Shown here: piece after piece, positions 15,956-23,397 of the stretch
Position numbering within the stretch: position 1 is the first letter of the stretch
How the letters are laid out: each line of letters starts with the position of its first letter
Made by a program: the position numbers and the translations under genes
From: an uncultured Clostridia bacterium
GTDB taxonomy: Bacteria > Bacillota > Clostridia > Oscillospirales > Ruminococcaceae
Length of the DNA: 38,110 nucleotides
Assembly: GCA_947630845.1 (NCBI GenBank)
Contig: CANRJB010000018.1
Location: forward strand, 1-38,110
Reading direction: 5' to 3'
Notes under the pieces: model-generated
What the model was told of the DNA's origin: nothing
The model's database searches: none
The model's input: the letters and a program-made list of their open reading frames with translations, nothing else

Positions 15956-17068
15956 TTATTTTATGATGTAATTCATGCCCAGCAGCACCAACAGCATTCC
16001 GAAATTGACTACCGAAAACCATAGCATGTACTTTCCTGCATGAGCATGTTCTTCATTCCGGTAAAACTGAAAGGCAATCAAACTTGCCATCGAGGCAATC
16101 AGCGTTCCAAATCCGCCGATATCCACACCAAGCAGCAATGCAGTGCCCTGTTCTGTAAAACCCGACAGCATTACCGCCGCCGGCACATTGCTGATGCATT
16201 GTGAAAGCAGTGCGGAAACCAACACTTCCCTGCCGTTCAGGATGACGGAGAAAAAAGTACGCACAGTTTCTATCCGGGAAATATTTCCCACAAATATAAA
16301 AAAGCATACAAACGTTGCCAAAAGTGCATAATCTACCTTTAGCAGCAACCTTGCATCCAGTACCAATGCGACCAGAATTGCCACGATCAGACAGACCCAG
16401 TCCGGCACGACCCGAAACACCGTCAACAGACAGAATAGGAACAAAATCGAATATCCCCCTGTCTGTACCTTGGGAATGGGCTTTACAATCTGCTCCTCTG
16501 TATTGCACGGCAATGGAGACAGCAACAGTGTCAGCAGCAACAGACATACAAATCCTATCGTTCCATATGGAAGCAGTGTTCGTACAAAGTCCACCATCCC
16601 CATATGATAGAAATCAAACAGATATAAATTTTGTGGATTCCCGATGGGTGTAAGCATACTGCCGAGATTGGCAGCGACACTTTCCAGAACAATGGTCAGG
16701 ATCTTCTCCCTCTCCCCTGCCCCACTGATTTTCTGGAACACCAACAGTGTCAACGGTACAAAAGTCAGCAGTGCCACATCATTTGTCACCAACATCGATG
16801 AAACGAAGCACAGCATTATAAATATGACCCCAAGTTGCCGAACATTTCTGACCATCCGGAACAGCAGCTTTGTTGCATGTTCAAATAAACCCACACTTCG
16901 CAATCCTCCCACAGCCGTCATCAGCGCAAACAGCTCAATGAGGACCGACCGGTTGCAGTAGCCGAGGTATTCCCTGTCCGGCGGTATGATACATGCTGTT
17001 ACAACTGCTGCGAAAAAGGAGATCACTAACACTGGCTGTGCCTTACAAAAGGAAATGATACGTCTCAT
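15956..17068 (-). CDS. SLC13/ArsB/NhaD-like (ion transporter superfamily) anion carrier
   Basis: A 370-residue polytopic inner-membrane protein with about ten hydrophobic segments, of the citrate/arsenite/sodium-dicarboxylate transporter-like group. The diagnostic hairpin-loop sequences are visible: SSMLVTNDVALLTFVPL, then ESVAANLGSMLTPIGNPQNL, and later SQCISNVPAAVMLSGF, corresponding to the two re-entrant SNT/NVPA substrate loops. The substrate cannot be told (dicarboxylate, arsenite or a cation antiported for protons). I start it at the ATG at 17068 with GAGG upstream; longer in-frame forms would add a charged non-conserved extension. That start overlaps the stop of a 17-codon leader frame. 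It has its own consensus promoter. Confidence 0.85.
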   Translation of the reverse strand: MRRIISFCKAQPVLVISFFAAVVTACIIPPDREYLGYCNRSVLIELFALMTAVGGLRSVGLFEHATKLLFRMVRNVRQLGVIFIMLCFVSSMLVTNDVALLTFVPLTLLVFQKISGAGEREKILTIVLESVAANLGSMLTPIGNPQNLYLFDFYHMGMVDFVRTLLPYGTIGFVCLLLLTLLLSPLPCNTEEQIVKPIPKVQTGGYSILFLFCLLTVFRVVPDWVCLIVAILVALVLDARLLLKVDYALLATFVCFFIFVGNISRIETVRTFFSVILNGREVLVSALLSQCISNVPAAVMLSGFTEQGTALLLGVDIGGFGTLIASMASLIAFQFYRNEEHAHAGKYMLWFSVVNFGMLLVLLGMNYIIK

Positions 17069-17118
17069 TCTCTTGCACCTCGTTTTTCCATTATTCTGCC
17101 TTTCCGCATTTCCGTCAT
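17065..17118 (-). CDS. 17-codon leader reading frame coupled to the SLC13-like gene
   Basis: A frame MTEMRKGRIMEKRGARE starts at the ATG at 17118 behind an excellent GGAGG site with six-base spacing. It ends with TGA overlapping the carrier start as ATGA. It is in a different frame from the carrier. Ribosomes loading here would terminate on the next start codon, suggesting a leader peptide or a translational-coupling device. No homologue is known to me. Confidence 0.45.
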   Translation of the reverse strand: MTEMRKGRIMEKRGARE

Positions 17119-17147
17119 CACCTTCCTCCAATTTATTTGTCTTTTTT

Positions 17148-17176
17148 ATTATAGCATATTTTCTGATCATTTTCAA
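17148..17176 (-). promoter_or_regulatory. Promoter of the leader frame and SLC13-like gene
   Basis: On the minus strand TTGAAA (17171-17176), 17 bases, TATAAT (17148-17153). The predicted transcript starts about 20 bases before the leader frame. Confidence 0.87.
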
Positions 17177-17258
17177 GTGTTAGTATCATTTTTGAAATTA
17201 TTCTCTGAATTTTGCTTGTTTATTTAAACTGTTCCATGGTTTTTTCTCTGAAAATTAG

Positions 17259-17287
17259 TTGACAAATTCTTGTAGGAGTGCTAAAAT
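17259..17287 (+). promoter_or_regulatory. Promoter of the ATP-grasp/alpha-E/transglutaminase operon
   Basis: TTGACA (17259-17264), a 17-base spacer and TAAAAT (17282-17287). Transcription would begin near 17294, leaving a leader of about 77 bases. Confidence 0.85.
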
Positions 17288-17307
17288 AATAACATAAGCA
17301 GTAGAGC

Positions 17308-17350
17308 AACGGTGCTACCTTTGGTAAAGAGGGAGCATCGTTTTTTGTTT
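17308..17350 (+). terminator. Terminator-like hairpin in the operon leader (possible attenuator)
   Basis: AACGGTGCTACC (17308-17319) pairs with GGGAGCATCGTT (17331-17342), with one G-U pair and one mismatch, and is followed by TTTTTTGTTT. It lies between the promoter and the first gene, so unconditional termination would silence the operon. The loop contains ACCTTTGGT, which can form an alternative small hairpin. No known riboswitch class is recognised. Confidence 0.7.
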
Positions 17351-17370
17351 TATGAAAGGAGTGATGCATC

Positions 17371-18702
17371 ATGCAGCAGACCGTCCAGTTTTCTGACAGC
17401 ATCGGAAATGCAGCAGAGATCAATGAACTGCTCCGACGATACGGAGTAAAATTCGGCATCTACAAAAATGGGGAATTTCATGAGCAATTCTTCCCCTTTG
17501 ATCCGATTCCAAGAGTGATTTCTGCGGATGACTTCCATAAACTGGAAAAAGGACTTGCACAGCGTGTTGATGCGCTCAATGCCTTCCTGTATGACATCTA
17601 TCATGACAAGAAGATTGTACAGGATGGTATCATACCAGAGGATTTCATTTACATTTCATCCGGTTATCTGGCACAGTGCGAGGGCATTACACCGCCGAAC
17701 CGCATTTATTCCCATATTTCCGGTATCGATCTTGTGCAGGGAAAAGACGGAGAATGGTATATACTTGAAGACAATCTCCGCATTCCTTCCGGTGCATCTT
17801 ACCCGCTCATTGCAAGAGAGCTGACCAGAATTGCCTGTCCGGATGCCTTCCTGATACATGACATTACTGATAACCGGAACTATGCACAGCTCTTGCAGGA
17901 AACGATGGACTATGCCAACTGTGGAGGTATCCGTGCCATCCTGACACCGGGACGGTACAATGCAGCCTATTTTGAGCATTCTTATCTTGCCGAGCTGACA
18001 GATTCTGTTCTGGTTCAGAATGATGAGCTTTTTGTGGAGGACAACATTCTATACCACAGAACCTATTCAGGCGGCAAGACAAGAATCGGCGTGCTGTACA
18101 GACGTATTTCAGATGAATATCTTGACCCGTTAAGTTTCTGTCCGGAATCTCTCATCGGCATTCCGAATCTCATGGAGGCATATCGTTCTGGTAATGTTGG
18201 ACTCATCAACGTCCCCGGAAACGGTGTCGCAGATGATAAAGGTATCTACTATTTCGTTCCGAAAATGATACGTTACTATCTTGCTGAAGAACCGATTCTA
18301 AAGAATGCCCCGACCTATCTTCCTTTCTATGAAGAAGACAGAAAATATGTATTGGGGCATCTGGATACTCTCGTCATCAAGGACGTTGCTGAAGCCGGAG
18401 GCTATGGAGTCGTATTCGGGCGTGATTTGTCCAAAGAGAAGCTTGCGGATTTCCGGGATACCATCATTGCCGAACCAAGACGATTTATTGCACAGGAAGT
18501 GATCGACTTTCTTGATCTGCCGATTTTAGATGAGGGACAAACGGTGATGCGTAAGGCTGATCTGCGTGCTTTTGTCCTGTCCGGCAAAGAAACAAAGGTC
18601 TGGGCATCCGGGCTGACAAGGTTCTCCCGTAACCCTGATTCATTCGTTGTCAACTCATCACAAGGAGGAGGTTTTAAAGATACATGGGTACTATCTCATT
18701 AG
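17371..18702 (+). CDS. Circularly permuted type 2 ATP-grasp protein (probable peptide ligase)
   Basis: A 443-residue cytosolic protein of the circularly permuted ATP-grasp family (COG2308 type). Diagnostic segments are visible: FPFDPIPRVI near residue 41, ILEDNLRIPSGASYPL (about 130-145), NVPGNGVADDKGIYYFVPKMI (about 273-293), APTYLPF, and IKDVAEAGGYGVVFGRDL (about 336-353, the glycine-rich nucleotide loop). ATP-grasp enzymes activate a carboxylate as acyl phosphate and join it to an amine. Comparative genomics places this family with alpha-E proteins and transglutaminases as predicted peptide-forming or peptide-modifying systems, with no established substrate. An AAAGGAG site supports the start. 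First gene of a five-gene overlapping operon. Confidence 0.9.
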   Translation: MQQTVQFSDSIGNAAEINELLRRYGVKFGIYKNGEFHEQFFPFDPIPRVISADDFHKLEKGLAQRVDALNAFLYDIYHDKKIVQDGIIPEDFIYISSGYLAQCEGITPPNRIYSHISGIDLVQGKDGEWYILEDNLRIPSGASYPLIARELTRIACPDAFLIHDITDNRNYAQLLQETMDYANCGGIRAILTPGRYNAAYFEHSYLAELTDSVLVQNDELFVEDNILYHRTYSGGKTRIGVLYRRISDEYLDPLSFCPESLIGIPNLMEAYRSGNVGLINVPGNGVADDKGIYYFVPKMIRYYLAEEPILKNAPTYLPFYEEDRKYVLGHLDTLVIKDVAEAGGYGVVFGRDLSKEKLADFRDTIIAEPRRFIAQEVIDFLDLPILDEGQTVMRKADLRAFVLSGKETKVWASGLTRFSRNPDSFVVNSSQGGGFKDTWVLSH

Positions 18703-19376
18703 AACGAAGCGACCGCCTGTACTGGCTGGGACGCTATACGGAACGTGTCTACACGACACTAAAAGCATTACAAAGTCTATATGACCGCATGATCGACCGC
18801 AATGTAGGCTATGATGACTATCTACGGTCATTCGGTCTGGCAGACATCTATTGCTCCAAGCGTGAATTTATGCGCAGCTTTCTGTATGACAGGAACAATC
18901 CCGGTTCTGTCGCATCCAGTCTGGAACGGGCATATGACAACGGCATTGTTCTGCGTGAGGAAATTTCAACAGAGGCATTCTCCTTTTTGCAGGTAGCAAA
19001 GGATACCCTGACGAAATCCGAACAGTCCAGTAATATACGGCTTTCTTTGCTTCCATTGGAGGATGTGCTGTTCGGTTTCTGGGGATGTATTGAGGATAAG
19101 ATGTACAATGATGAGAGCCGGAACATCATTTTTGTCGGCAAATCTATGGAGCGGCTTGATCTGTACCTACGGCTGAAATATCCGTTTGAGGAGGTAGATA
19201 AGGAATTTTCCCGTCTCTGTAAGGCATTGCGCCGGATGCCGAAGGATACGCCCTATCGGTATAATACAAGATATCTGTCTGATCTGGTGGAGATCCTCGG
19301 CGTGCAGGAGGAATACCAACTCCATTCCGATAAAGCGGTCACCAGTCTGGGACATCTGTTTGAGGTGAGCGCATGA
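18684..19376 (+). CDS. Alpha-E domain protein (DUF403)
   Basis: A 230-residue, mostly alpha-helical cytosolic protein. Its N-terminus, ISLERSDRLYWLGRYTERVYTTLK, matches the opening of alpha-E (COG2307/DUF403) proteins (LSR.ADRLYWLGRYLERAE). Acidic and basic residues in this first helix are conserved in the family. Typical members are about 310 residues, so this one is a short form. The family is almost always encoded next to the circularly permuted ATP-grasp and is thought to act with it, but no biochemical activity is established as far as I know. The start lies inside the ATP-grasp gene (19-base overlap) behind GGAGGAGG, and the stop overlaps the next start by four bases. Confidence 0.85.
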   Translation: MGTISLERSDRLYWLGRYTERVYTTLKALQSLYDRMIDRNVGYDDYLRSFGLADIYCSKREFMRSFLYDRNNPGSVASSLERAYDNGIVLREEISTEAFSFLQVAKDTLTKSEQSSNIRLSLLPLEDVLFGFWGCIEDKMYNDESRNIIFVGKSMERLDLYLRLKYPFEEVDKEFSRLCKALRRMPKDTPYRYNTRYLSDLVEILGVQEEYQLHSDKAVTSLGHLFEVSA

Positions 19377-20149
19377 AACGAGTACAGTTTTCTTTTACAA
19401 CCAAATTAACATTTGATGACGATGTACATAGCCATACCTTTGCCCTGCGTGTCATACCGCCGGAAACGACTGTGCAGCATATCATCTCATGCAGCCTGAA
19501 TATTTCCCCGTTCACGGACACACTACAGACCATGGATGCATTCGGAAATAATGTCACAAGCGGCTATCTTTCTGCTGCACACCGGTTTTTAGATTTTTCG
19601 GTGCATGGTTCGGCAGATATTGACCTGTCAAAGGTCAGAACGGACTACATGCCCTGCTATCTTTATCAATCTGCCTATACCAAGCCAGATGCAGACTTGC
19701 GTGCATTTTATGAGGCACACAGGACAGAGGGATCCCCTGCTGTAAGAGCAGCACACTTCTCTGATGTACTGTCCGAAACAGTGACCTATTCTAAAGATGT
19801 CACGACCACAAAAACCACCGCCGCTGAAGCTTTTGCATTAAAGAAGGGAGTATGTCAGGATTTTGCTCATATTCTGCTGTCACTGCTGCGGATGGACAAA
19901 ATCGCCTGCCGATATATCGCAGGACTTGCCTTCTGCGACGGCGAAACACATGCATGGGTGGAATACTGGGATGGCAAATGCTGGAATGGAATCGACCCTG
20001 CAAACAATTGTTCCATTACAGAGGAATATCTGGTGCTGTCACAGGGACGTGATTTCAGCGATTGTGCCATTGACAGAGGTGTAATGCTCGGCAGCTATAC
20101 CAGACAATTACAGTTGGTTCGCTCTGTTTTGCAGGAGGTATGTGTATGA
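19373..20149 (+). CDS. Transglutaminase-like cysteine protease family protein
   Basis: A 258-residue protein without a signal peptide, so presumably cytosolic. An N-terminal beta region (residues 1 to about 100) begins with FSFTTKLTFDDDVHSHTFALRVIPP, as in the bacterial transglutaminase N-domain. The core carries Cys161 in KKGVCQDFAHILLSLLRM, His193 in GETHAWVEYW and Asp208 in GIDPANN, a complete catalytic triad. Bacterial members are usually proteases or amidases rather than crosslinkers. In ATP-grasp/alpha-E operons it is predicted to cut or process the peptide product. Both ends overlap neighbours by four bases (ATGA), indicating tight translational coupling. Confidence 0.92.
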   Translation: MKRVQFSFTTKLTFDDDVHSHTFALRVIPPETTVQHIISCSLNISPFTDTLQTMDAFGNNVTSGYLSAAHRFLDFSVHGSADIDLSKVRTDYMPCYLYQSAYTKPDADLRAFYEAHRTEGSPAVRAAHFSDVLSETVTYSKDVTTTKTTAAEAFALKKGVCQDFAHILLSLLRMDKIACRYIAGLAFCDGETHAWVEYWDGKCWNGIDPANNCSITEEYLVLSQGRDFSDCAIDRGVMLGSYTRQLQLVRSVLQEVCV

Positions 20150-21081
20150 TCGAAACCGTTGCAAGTGCAGCACTTGCTGTCAATGAAAACCTGATTATCC
20201 GGAAGCGTCGTATTCGTCATGGGGACAGTCCTATGCGTCTGAGCTTTGTCACGGGTACGCATGGTGATGAGCTGGAAGGACAGTTCCTTGCCTATCTTTT
20301 GGGGAGTTTTCTGGATGCACACATCGAACAGCTTGACGGTACAGTAGACATTTATCCGGCACTCAATCCCATGGGCATTGACTCCATCACAAGGGGCATT
20401 CCTATGTTTGATCTGGATATGAACCGTATCTTTCCCGGTACGAAAAAGGGAACTATGATGGAGGTCGTCTGTTCTTCCATCATAGATGATTTATTGGGAT
20501 CGGATGTGTGCATAGATGTACACTCGAGTAATATTTTTCTACAGGAGATACCGCAGATCCGCATCAGTGTCCCGACAGCAGAAATGCTTGTTCCCTATGC
20601 AAAGATGATGAATGTAGATCTGATCTGGGTACACGAATCAGCAACAGTGTTGGAGTCCACCCTTGCCCATACACTCAACATGCACGGGACTAAGACACTT
20701 GTCGTGGAAATGGGTGTTGGCATGCGTATCACGAAGGAGTACTGCTATCAGTTGTTCGAGGGTATTCTGAACCTCATGAAACAGCTTGAGATGTGGCATG
20801 GAGAGGTCAGTCTGGTAAGAGAGCCGATCGTATCCATCAACCGGCAGGTCGGTTTTGTCAACTCAGATGCAGCAGGGATTTTTGTACCATGTGTACCATT
20901 CGGCAGTACAGTCAAAAAAAGTGACCATATCGGAGATGTCCTCGATCCTTTGTCCTCAAAGGTGGTTGAGACGGTGCAGGCGGTATGTGACGGGTTACTG
21001 TTCACACTCAGGGAATATCCTGTTGTTTATGGTGGTTCGCTGCTTGCAAGAATCCTGATGCCGGAGGAGGAAAGCGCATGA
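20146..21081 (+). CDS. M14/aspartoacylase-like (AstE/AspA family) metallohydrolase, metal site intact
   Basis: A 311-residue cytosolic zinc hydrolase of the succinylglutamate desuccinylase/aspartoacylase group within the M14 carboxypeptidase superfamily. Zinc ligands are visible: His39 and Glu42 in GTHGDELEG and His126 in CIDVHSSN. The probable catalytic glutamate is Glu188 in TLVVEMGVG. LDMNRIFPG and the terminal beta domain (GIFVPCVPFGSTVKKSDHIG) are typical. Such enzymes hydrolyse N-acyl amino acids or cut C-terminal residues. I use the start at 20146 (seven bases after GGAGG and overlapping the previous stop as ATGA) instead of the ATG at 20140, which is one base from the ribosome site. 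Confidence 0.88.
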   Translation: MIETVASAALAVNENLIIRKRRIRHGDSPMRLSFVTGTHGDELEGQFLAYLLGSFLDAHIEQLDGTVDIYPALNPMGIDSITRGIPMFDLDMNRIFPGTKKGTMMEVVCSSIIDDLLGSDVCIDVHSSNIFLQEIPQIRISVPTAEMLVPYAKMMNVDLIWVHESATVLESTLAHTLNMHGTKTLVVEMGVGMRITKEYCYQLFEGILNLMKQLEMWHGEVSLVREPIVSINRQVGFVNSDAAGIFVPCVPFGSTVKKSDHIGDVLDPLSSKVVETVQAVCDGLLFTLREYPVVYGGSLLARILMPEEESA

Positions 21082-22001
21082 AAAAGACAACACTTTTTTC
21101 TTTGAAATCCCCCTACCGGGAGCAGCTTGACATCATCGGTTATCATTTCGGCTATGGAAAAAAGGCACTTGCCATTGTTGGCGCACTGCGGGGCAATGAG
21201 GTGCAGCAGATGTATGTGTGCAGTCGGATGGTACAGACTCTGAAACAGCTTGAGGCATCTGGAAACATTTCGGAAGATCATGAAATACTGGTCGTTCCCT
21301 GTGCGAATTATTATTCCATGAATATCGGAAAGCGTTTCTGGGCAATGGACAATACTGACATTAACCGCATGTTCCCGGGGTATGAACTCGGAGAAACGAC
21401 GCAGCGCATAGCAGATGGTCTGTTCAAAAAATTGCAGAACTATGAATACGGTATTCAGCTTGCAAGCTTTTATCAGCCCGGTAGTTTTCTGCCGCATGTC
21501 AGGATGATGGACACTGGTTTTACCGATACAGAGTTGATGAAACAGTTTGGATTTCAGTTTGCCATCGTCCGCAAGCCCCGTCCCTATGACACTACAACAC
21601 TCAACTATAACTGGCAGATCTGGGAGACTAAGGCGTTTTCTGTCTATACCAATGCCACCGATACCATTGACGAGGATTCAGCAGAAGAAGCTGTACATGC
21701 TATTTTGCGTTTTATGCTTTCAGAGGGTATGATAGATCTCCGGGTACGACCGGGGTACATGACGGAGCTGCTGCGTGAATCTCAGGTCAAGCAGATCCAC
21801 TCAGAATATGGCGGTGTCTTGGTCAGTTGTGTCAAAGTCGGAGAGCATGTAGAGGCAGGGACAGTATTGGGCAGGATACTGCACCCCTTTGACGGCGAAC
21901 TCTTAGGAGAAATAAGAACGCAGGTCAGCGGAACAGTCTATTTCGTCTATCACAGTCCCCTCATCAATGAAAAAACTGTTTGTTATAAAATTATCAAATA
22001 A
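21078..22001 (+). CDS. M14/aspartoacylase-like paralogue lacking the metal ligands (probable pseudoenzyme)
   Basis: A 307-residue protein related to its upstream neighbour along its length: IVGALRGNEVQQ, MDNTDINRMFPGYELGE and a terminal beta domain GGVLVSCVKVGEHVEAGTVLG. The active-site residues are altered. The first His is Arg38 (GALRGNE), although the Glu is kept. The DVHSS segment is replaced by QLASF, removing the third ligand, and the VVEMG glutamate is replaced in KAFSVYTNAT. The frame is intact, overlaps its neighbour by four bases and has AGGAGG upstream, so it is expressed, not decayed. It probably acts as a regulatory or substrate-binding partner of the active paralogue. Confidence 0.8.
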   Translation: MKKTTLFSLKSPYREQLDIIGYHFGYGKKALAIVGALRGNEVQQMYVCSRMVQTLKQLEASGNISEDHEILVVPCANYYSMNIGKRFWAMDNTDINRMFPGYELGETTQRIADGLFKKLQNYEYGIQLASFYQPGSFLPHVRMMDTGFTDTELMKQFGFQFAIVRKPRPYDTTTLNYNWQIWETKAFSVYTNATDTIDEDSAEEAVHAILRFMLSEGMIDLRVRPGYMTELLRESQVKQIHSEYGGVLVSCVKVGEHVEAGTVLGRILHPFDGELLGEIRTQVSGTVYFVYHSPLINEKTVCYKIIK

Positions 22002-22007
22002 CTGTTG

Positions 22008-22040
22008 ACAGAAGGTGTTGCCTATGCACCTTCTGTTTTT
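22008..22040 (+). terminator. Intrinsic terminator of the ATP-grasp operon
   Basis: ACAGAAGGTG (22008-22017) pairs perfectly with CACCTTCTGT (22027-22036) followed by TTTT, six bases after the last stop codon. It cleanly bounds the five-gene operon. Confidence 0.93.
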
Positions 22041-22209
22041 ATGCTCTGACTGTTGAAACTATTTTCCGCCATCCTAAAATAGCATGGAACTTACAGTTTT
22101 TATGGATAAAATCCACAAAAATCACATCATCACAGAAGATATGGCACCCACCGATTTTAGAAGAAGTATGCCATCATGTAACATTTCTATACATATCCTG
22201 CAAAATTCC
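22041..22209. other. Intergenic spacer without recognised gene
   Basis: CTATTTT and AAAATAG form a weak hairpin near 22059-22082. A 64-codon frame starting at 22084 has no ribosome site and runs through the downstream promoter, so I do not call it. Confidence 0.5.
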
Positions 22210-22238
22210 TTGACATGTTCTGAAAAATATGGTATAAT
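22210..22238 (+). promoter_or_regulatory. Promoter of the DHH phosphoesterase gene
   Basis: Perfect TTGACA (22210-22215), 17-base spacer, TATAAT (22233-22238). The leader of about 60 bases includes a short GGGGATATCCC-type hairpin before the GGGAGG ribosome site. Confidence 0.9.
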
Positions 22239-22303
22239 AATGAAGAACAAATCCGGGGAGATATCCCTGTTTTGGTAGTATCTGATGTATTGGGAGGATC
22301 TAT

Positions 22304-23227
22304 ATGAAAAGACTTGTAACAAGAAGTGATTTTGATGGTCTTGTATGTGCAATGCTGCTCAAGGAGCTGAATATCATTGACGAGATCAAGTTTGTACATC
22401 CGAAAGATGTTCAGGATGGAAAAGTGGAGCTGTCAGAAAATGATATCACAACCAATCTGCCCTTTGATTCGAGAGTTGGTCTTGCTTTCGATCACCATGA
22501 GAGTGAACTACTCAGAAACAATGCAGCAGAGTTCAAGGACAAGTATTTTATTGACGGCAGCGCAAAATCCGCAGCAAGAGTTGTGTATAATTATTATGGA
22601 GGAGAAAAGACCTTCAAGCGTGTTTCCACGGAAATTATGCAGGCTGTGGACAAGGGCGACAGCGCTGATTTTACAGAGAATGAGATCTTGCATCCGACTG
22701 GATGGGTGCTGATGAACTTCTTGATGGATGCACGCACCGGACTTGGCAGATTCCGCAATTTCCGTATTTCCAACTATGAGCTGATGATGCAGCTCATTAC
22801 ATTCTGTGTGGATCACACCATTGATGAGGTGCTGGAACTGCCTGATGTCAAGGAAAGAGTGGATCTGTATTTTGAGCAGCAGGATCTGTTCAAAGCACAG
22901 CTTGAACGCATCACCAGAATTGACGGCAAGGTCGCTGTCATTGATCTGAGGAATGAAGAGACGATTTATGCCGGAAACCGTTTCATGGTCTATGCCATGC
23001 ATCCGGAGACAGAATTGTCGGTTCATGTTGCATGGGGTTTTCGCAAACAGAATACAGCTGTTATGATTGGAAAGTCCATTATCAACAGAAATTCCAACTT
23101 TAATATTGGTGAACTCTGTCTACAATACGGCGGAGGTGGTCATGCCAATGCCGGTACCTGTCAGATCGACAACGACAAAATTGATGCAGCATTGCCTGAT
23201 ATCTTGGACAAACTGAACGGTAAATAA
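22304..23227 (+). CDS. DHH family phosphoesterase (exopolyphosphatase-like)
   Basis: A 307-residue cytosolic phosphoesterase. The N-terminal DHH domain shows RSDFDGLVCAMLL (Asp9 and Asp11, metal ligands) and AFDHHES (Asp63-His64-His65). The C-terminal DHHA1 domain carries the glycine-rich motif QYGGGGHANAGTCQID. Family members hydrolyse cyclic dinucleotide-derived pApA, oligoribonucleotides or polyphosphate; exact specificity is not determinable. The DFDG opening and overall layout are nearest to proteins annotated as exopolyphosphatase-like in clostridia. It stands alone, with its own strong promoter and GGGAGG ribosome site. No GGDEF, DAC or other nucleotide-signalling gene lies nearby. Confidence 0.88.
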   Translation: MKRLVTRSDFDGLVCAMLLKELNIIDEIKFVHPKDVQDGKVELSENDITTNLPFDSRVGLAFDHHESELLRNNAAEFKDKYFIDGSAKSAARVVYNYYGGEKTFKRVSTEIMQAVDKGDSADFTENEILHPTGWVLMNFLMDARTGLGRFRNFRISNYELMMQLITFCVDHTIDEVLELPDVKERVDLYFEQQDLFKAQLERITRIDGKVAVIDLRNEETIYAGNRFMVYAMHPETELSVHVAWGFRKQNTAVMIGKSIINRNSNFNIGELCLQYGGGGHANAGTCQIDNDKIDAALPDILDKLNGK

Positions 23228-23271
23228 GTTTTTTCATGCAAATCCCCAAAAATTTTCGTCAATATGCCATA

Positions 23272-23300
23272 TTGACAAGCATGTAAAAATATGGTATACT
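23272..23300 (+). promoter_or_regulatory. Orphan consensus promoter
   Basis: TTGACA (23272-23277), 17 bases, TATACT (23295-23300) on the plus strand. There is no protein gene downstream in this direction; a terminator follows about 90 bases later. Confidence 0.82.
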
Positions 23301-23306
23301 ATTATT

Positions 23307-23397
23307 GGGTTCAGAAATATTTCTGAATACTATTATTTTTAATGCTCTACACAAGGTTGACCTTTCCAGTTTACATGGAAAGGTCAGCTTGTTTTTT
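23307..23397 (+). ncRNA. Candidate small RNA of about 90 nt
   Basis: The interval runs from the start site predicted by the promoter at 23272-23300 to the end of a terminator. It opens with a perfect 18-base palindrome TTCAGAAATATTTCTGAA (23310-23327), then an A/T-rich single-stranded stretch, then the terminator hairpin. No ribosome site precedes the single ATG. It resembles no RNA family I recognise. The alternative is a relic promoter reading into a shared terminator. Confidence 0.45.
23352..23397. terminator. Strong intrinsic terminator between convergent units
   Basis: The arm at 23352-23367 (CAAGGTTGACCTTTCC) pairs with GGAAAGGTCAGCTTG at 23377-23391, with one bulge, followed by TTTTTT. 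The T-run is on the plus strand; the hairpin also abuts the end of the long minus-strand operon. Confidence 0.9.

Noticed and set aside
22084-22278. 64-codon frame in the gap before the DHH gene as a possible substrate peptide of the ATP-grasp operon
   Set aside because: It has no ribosome site, starts beyond the operon's terminator and runs straight through the consensus promoter of the next gene.
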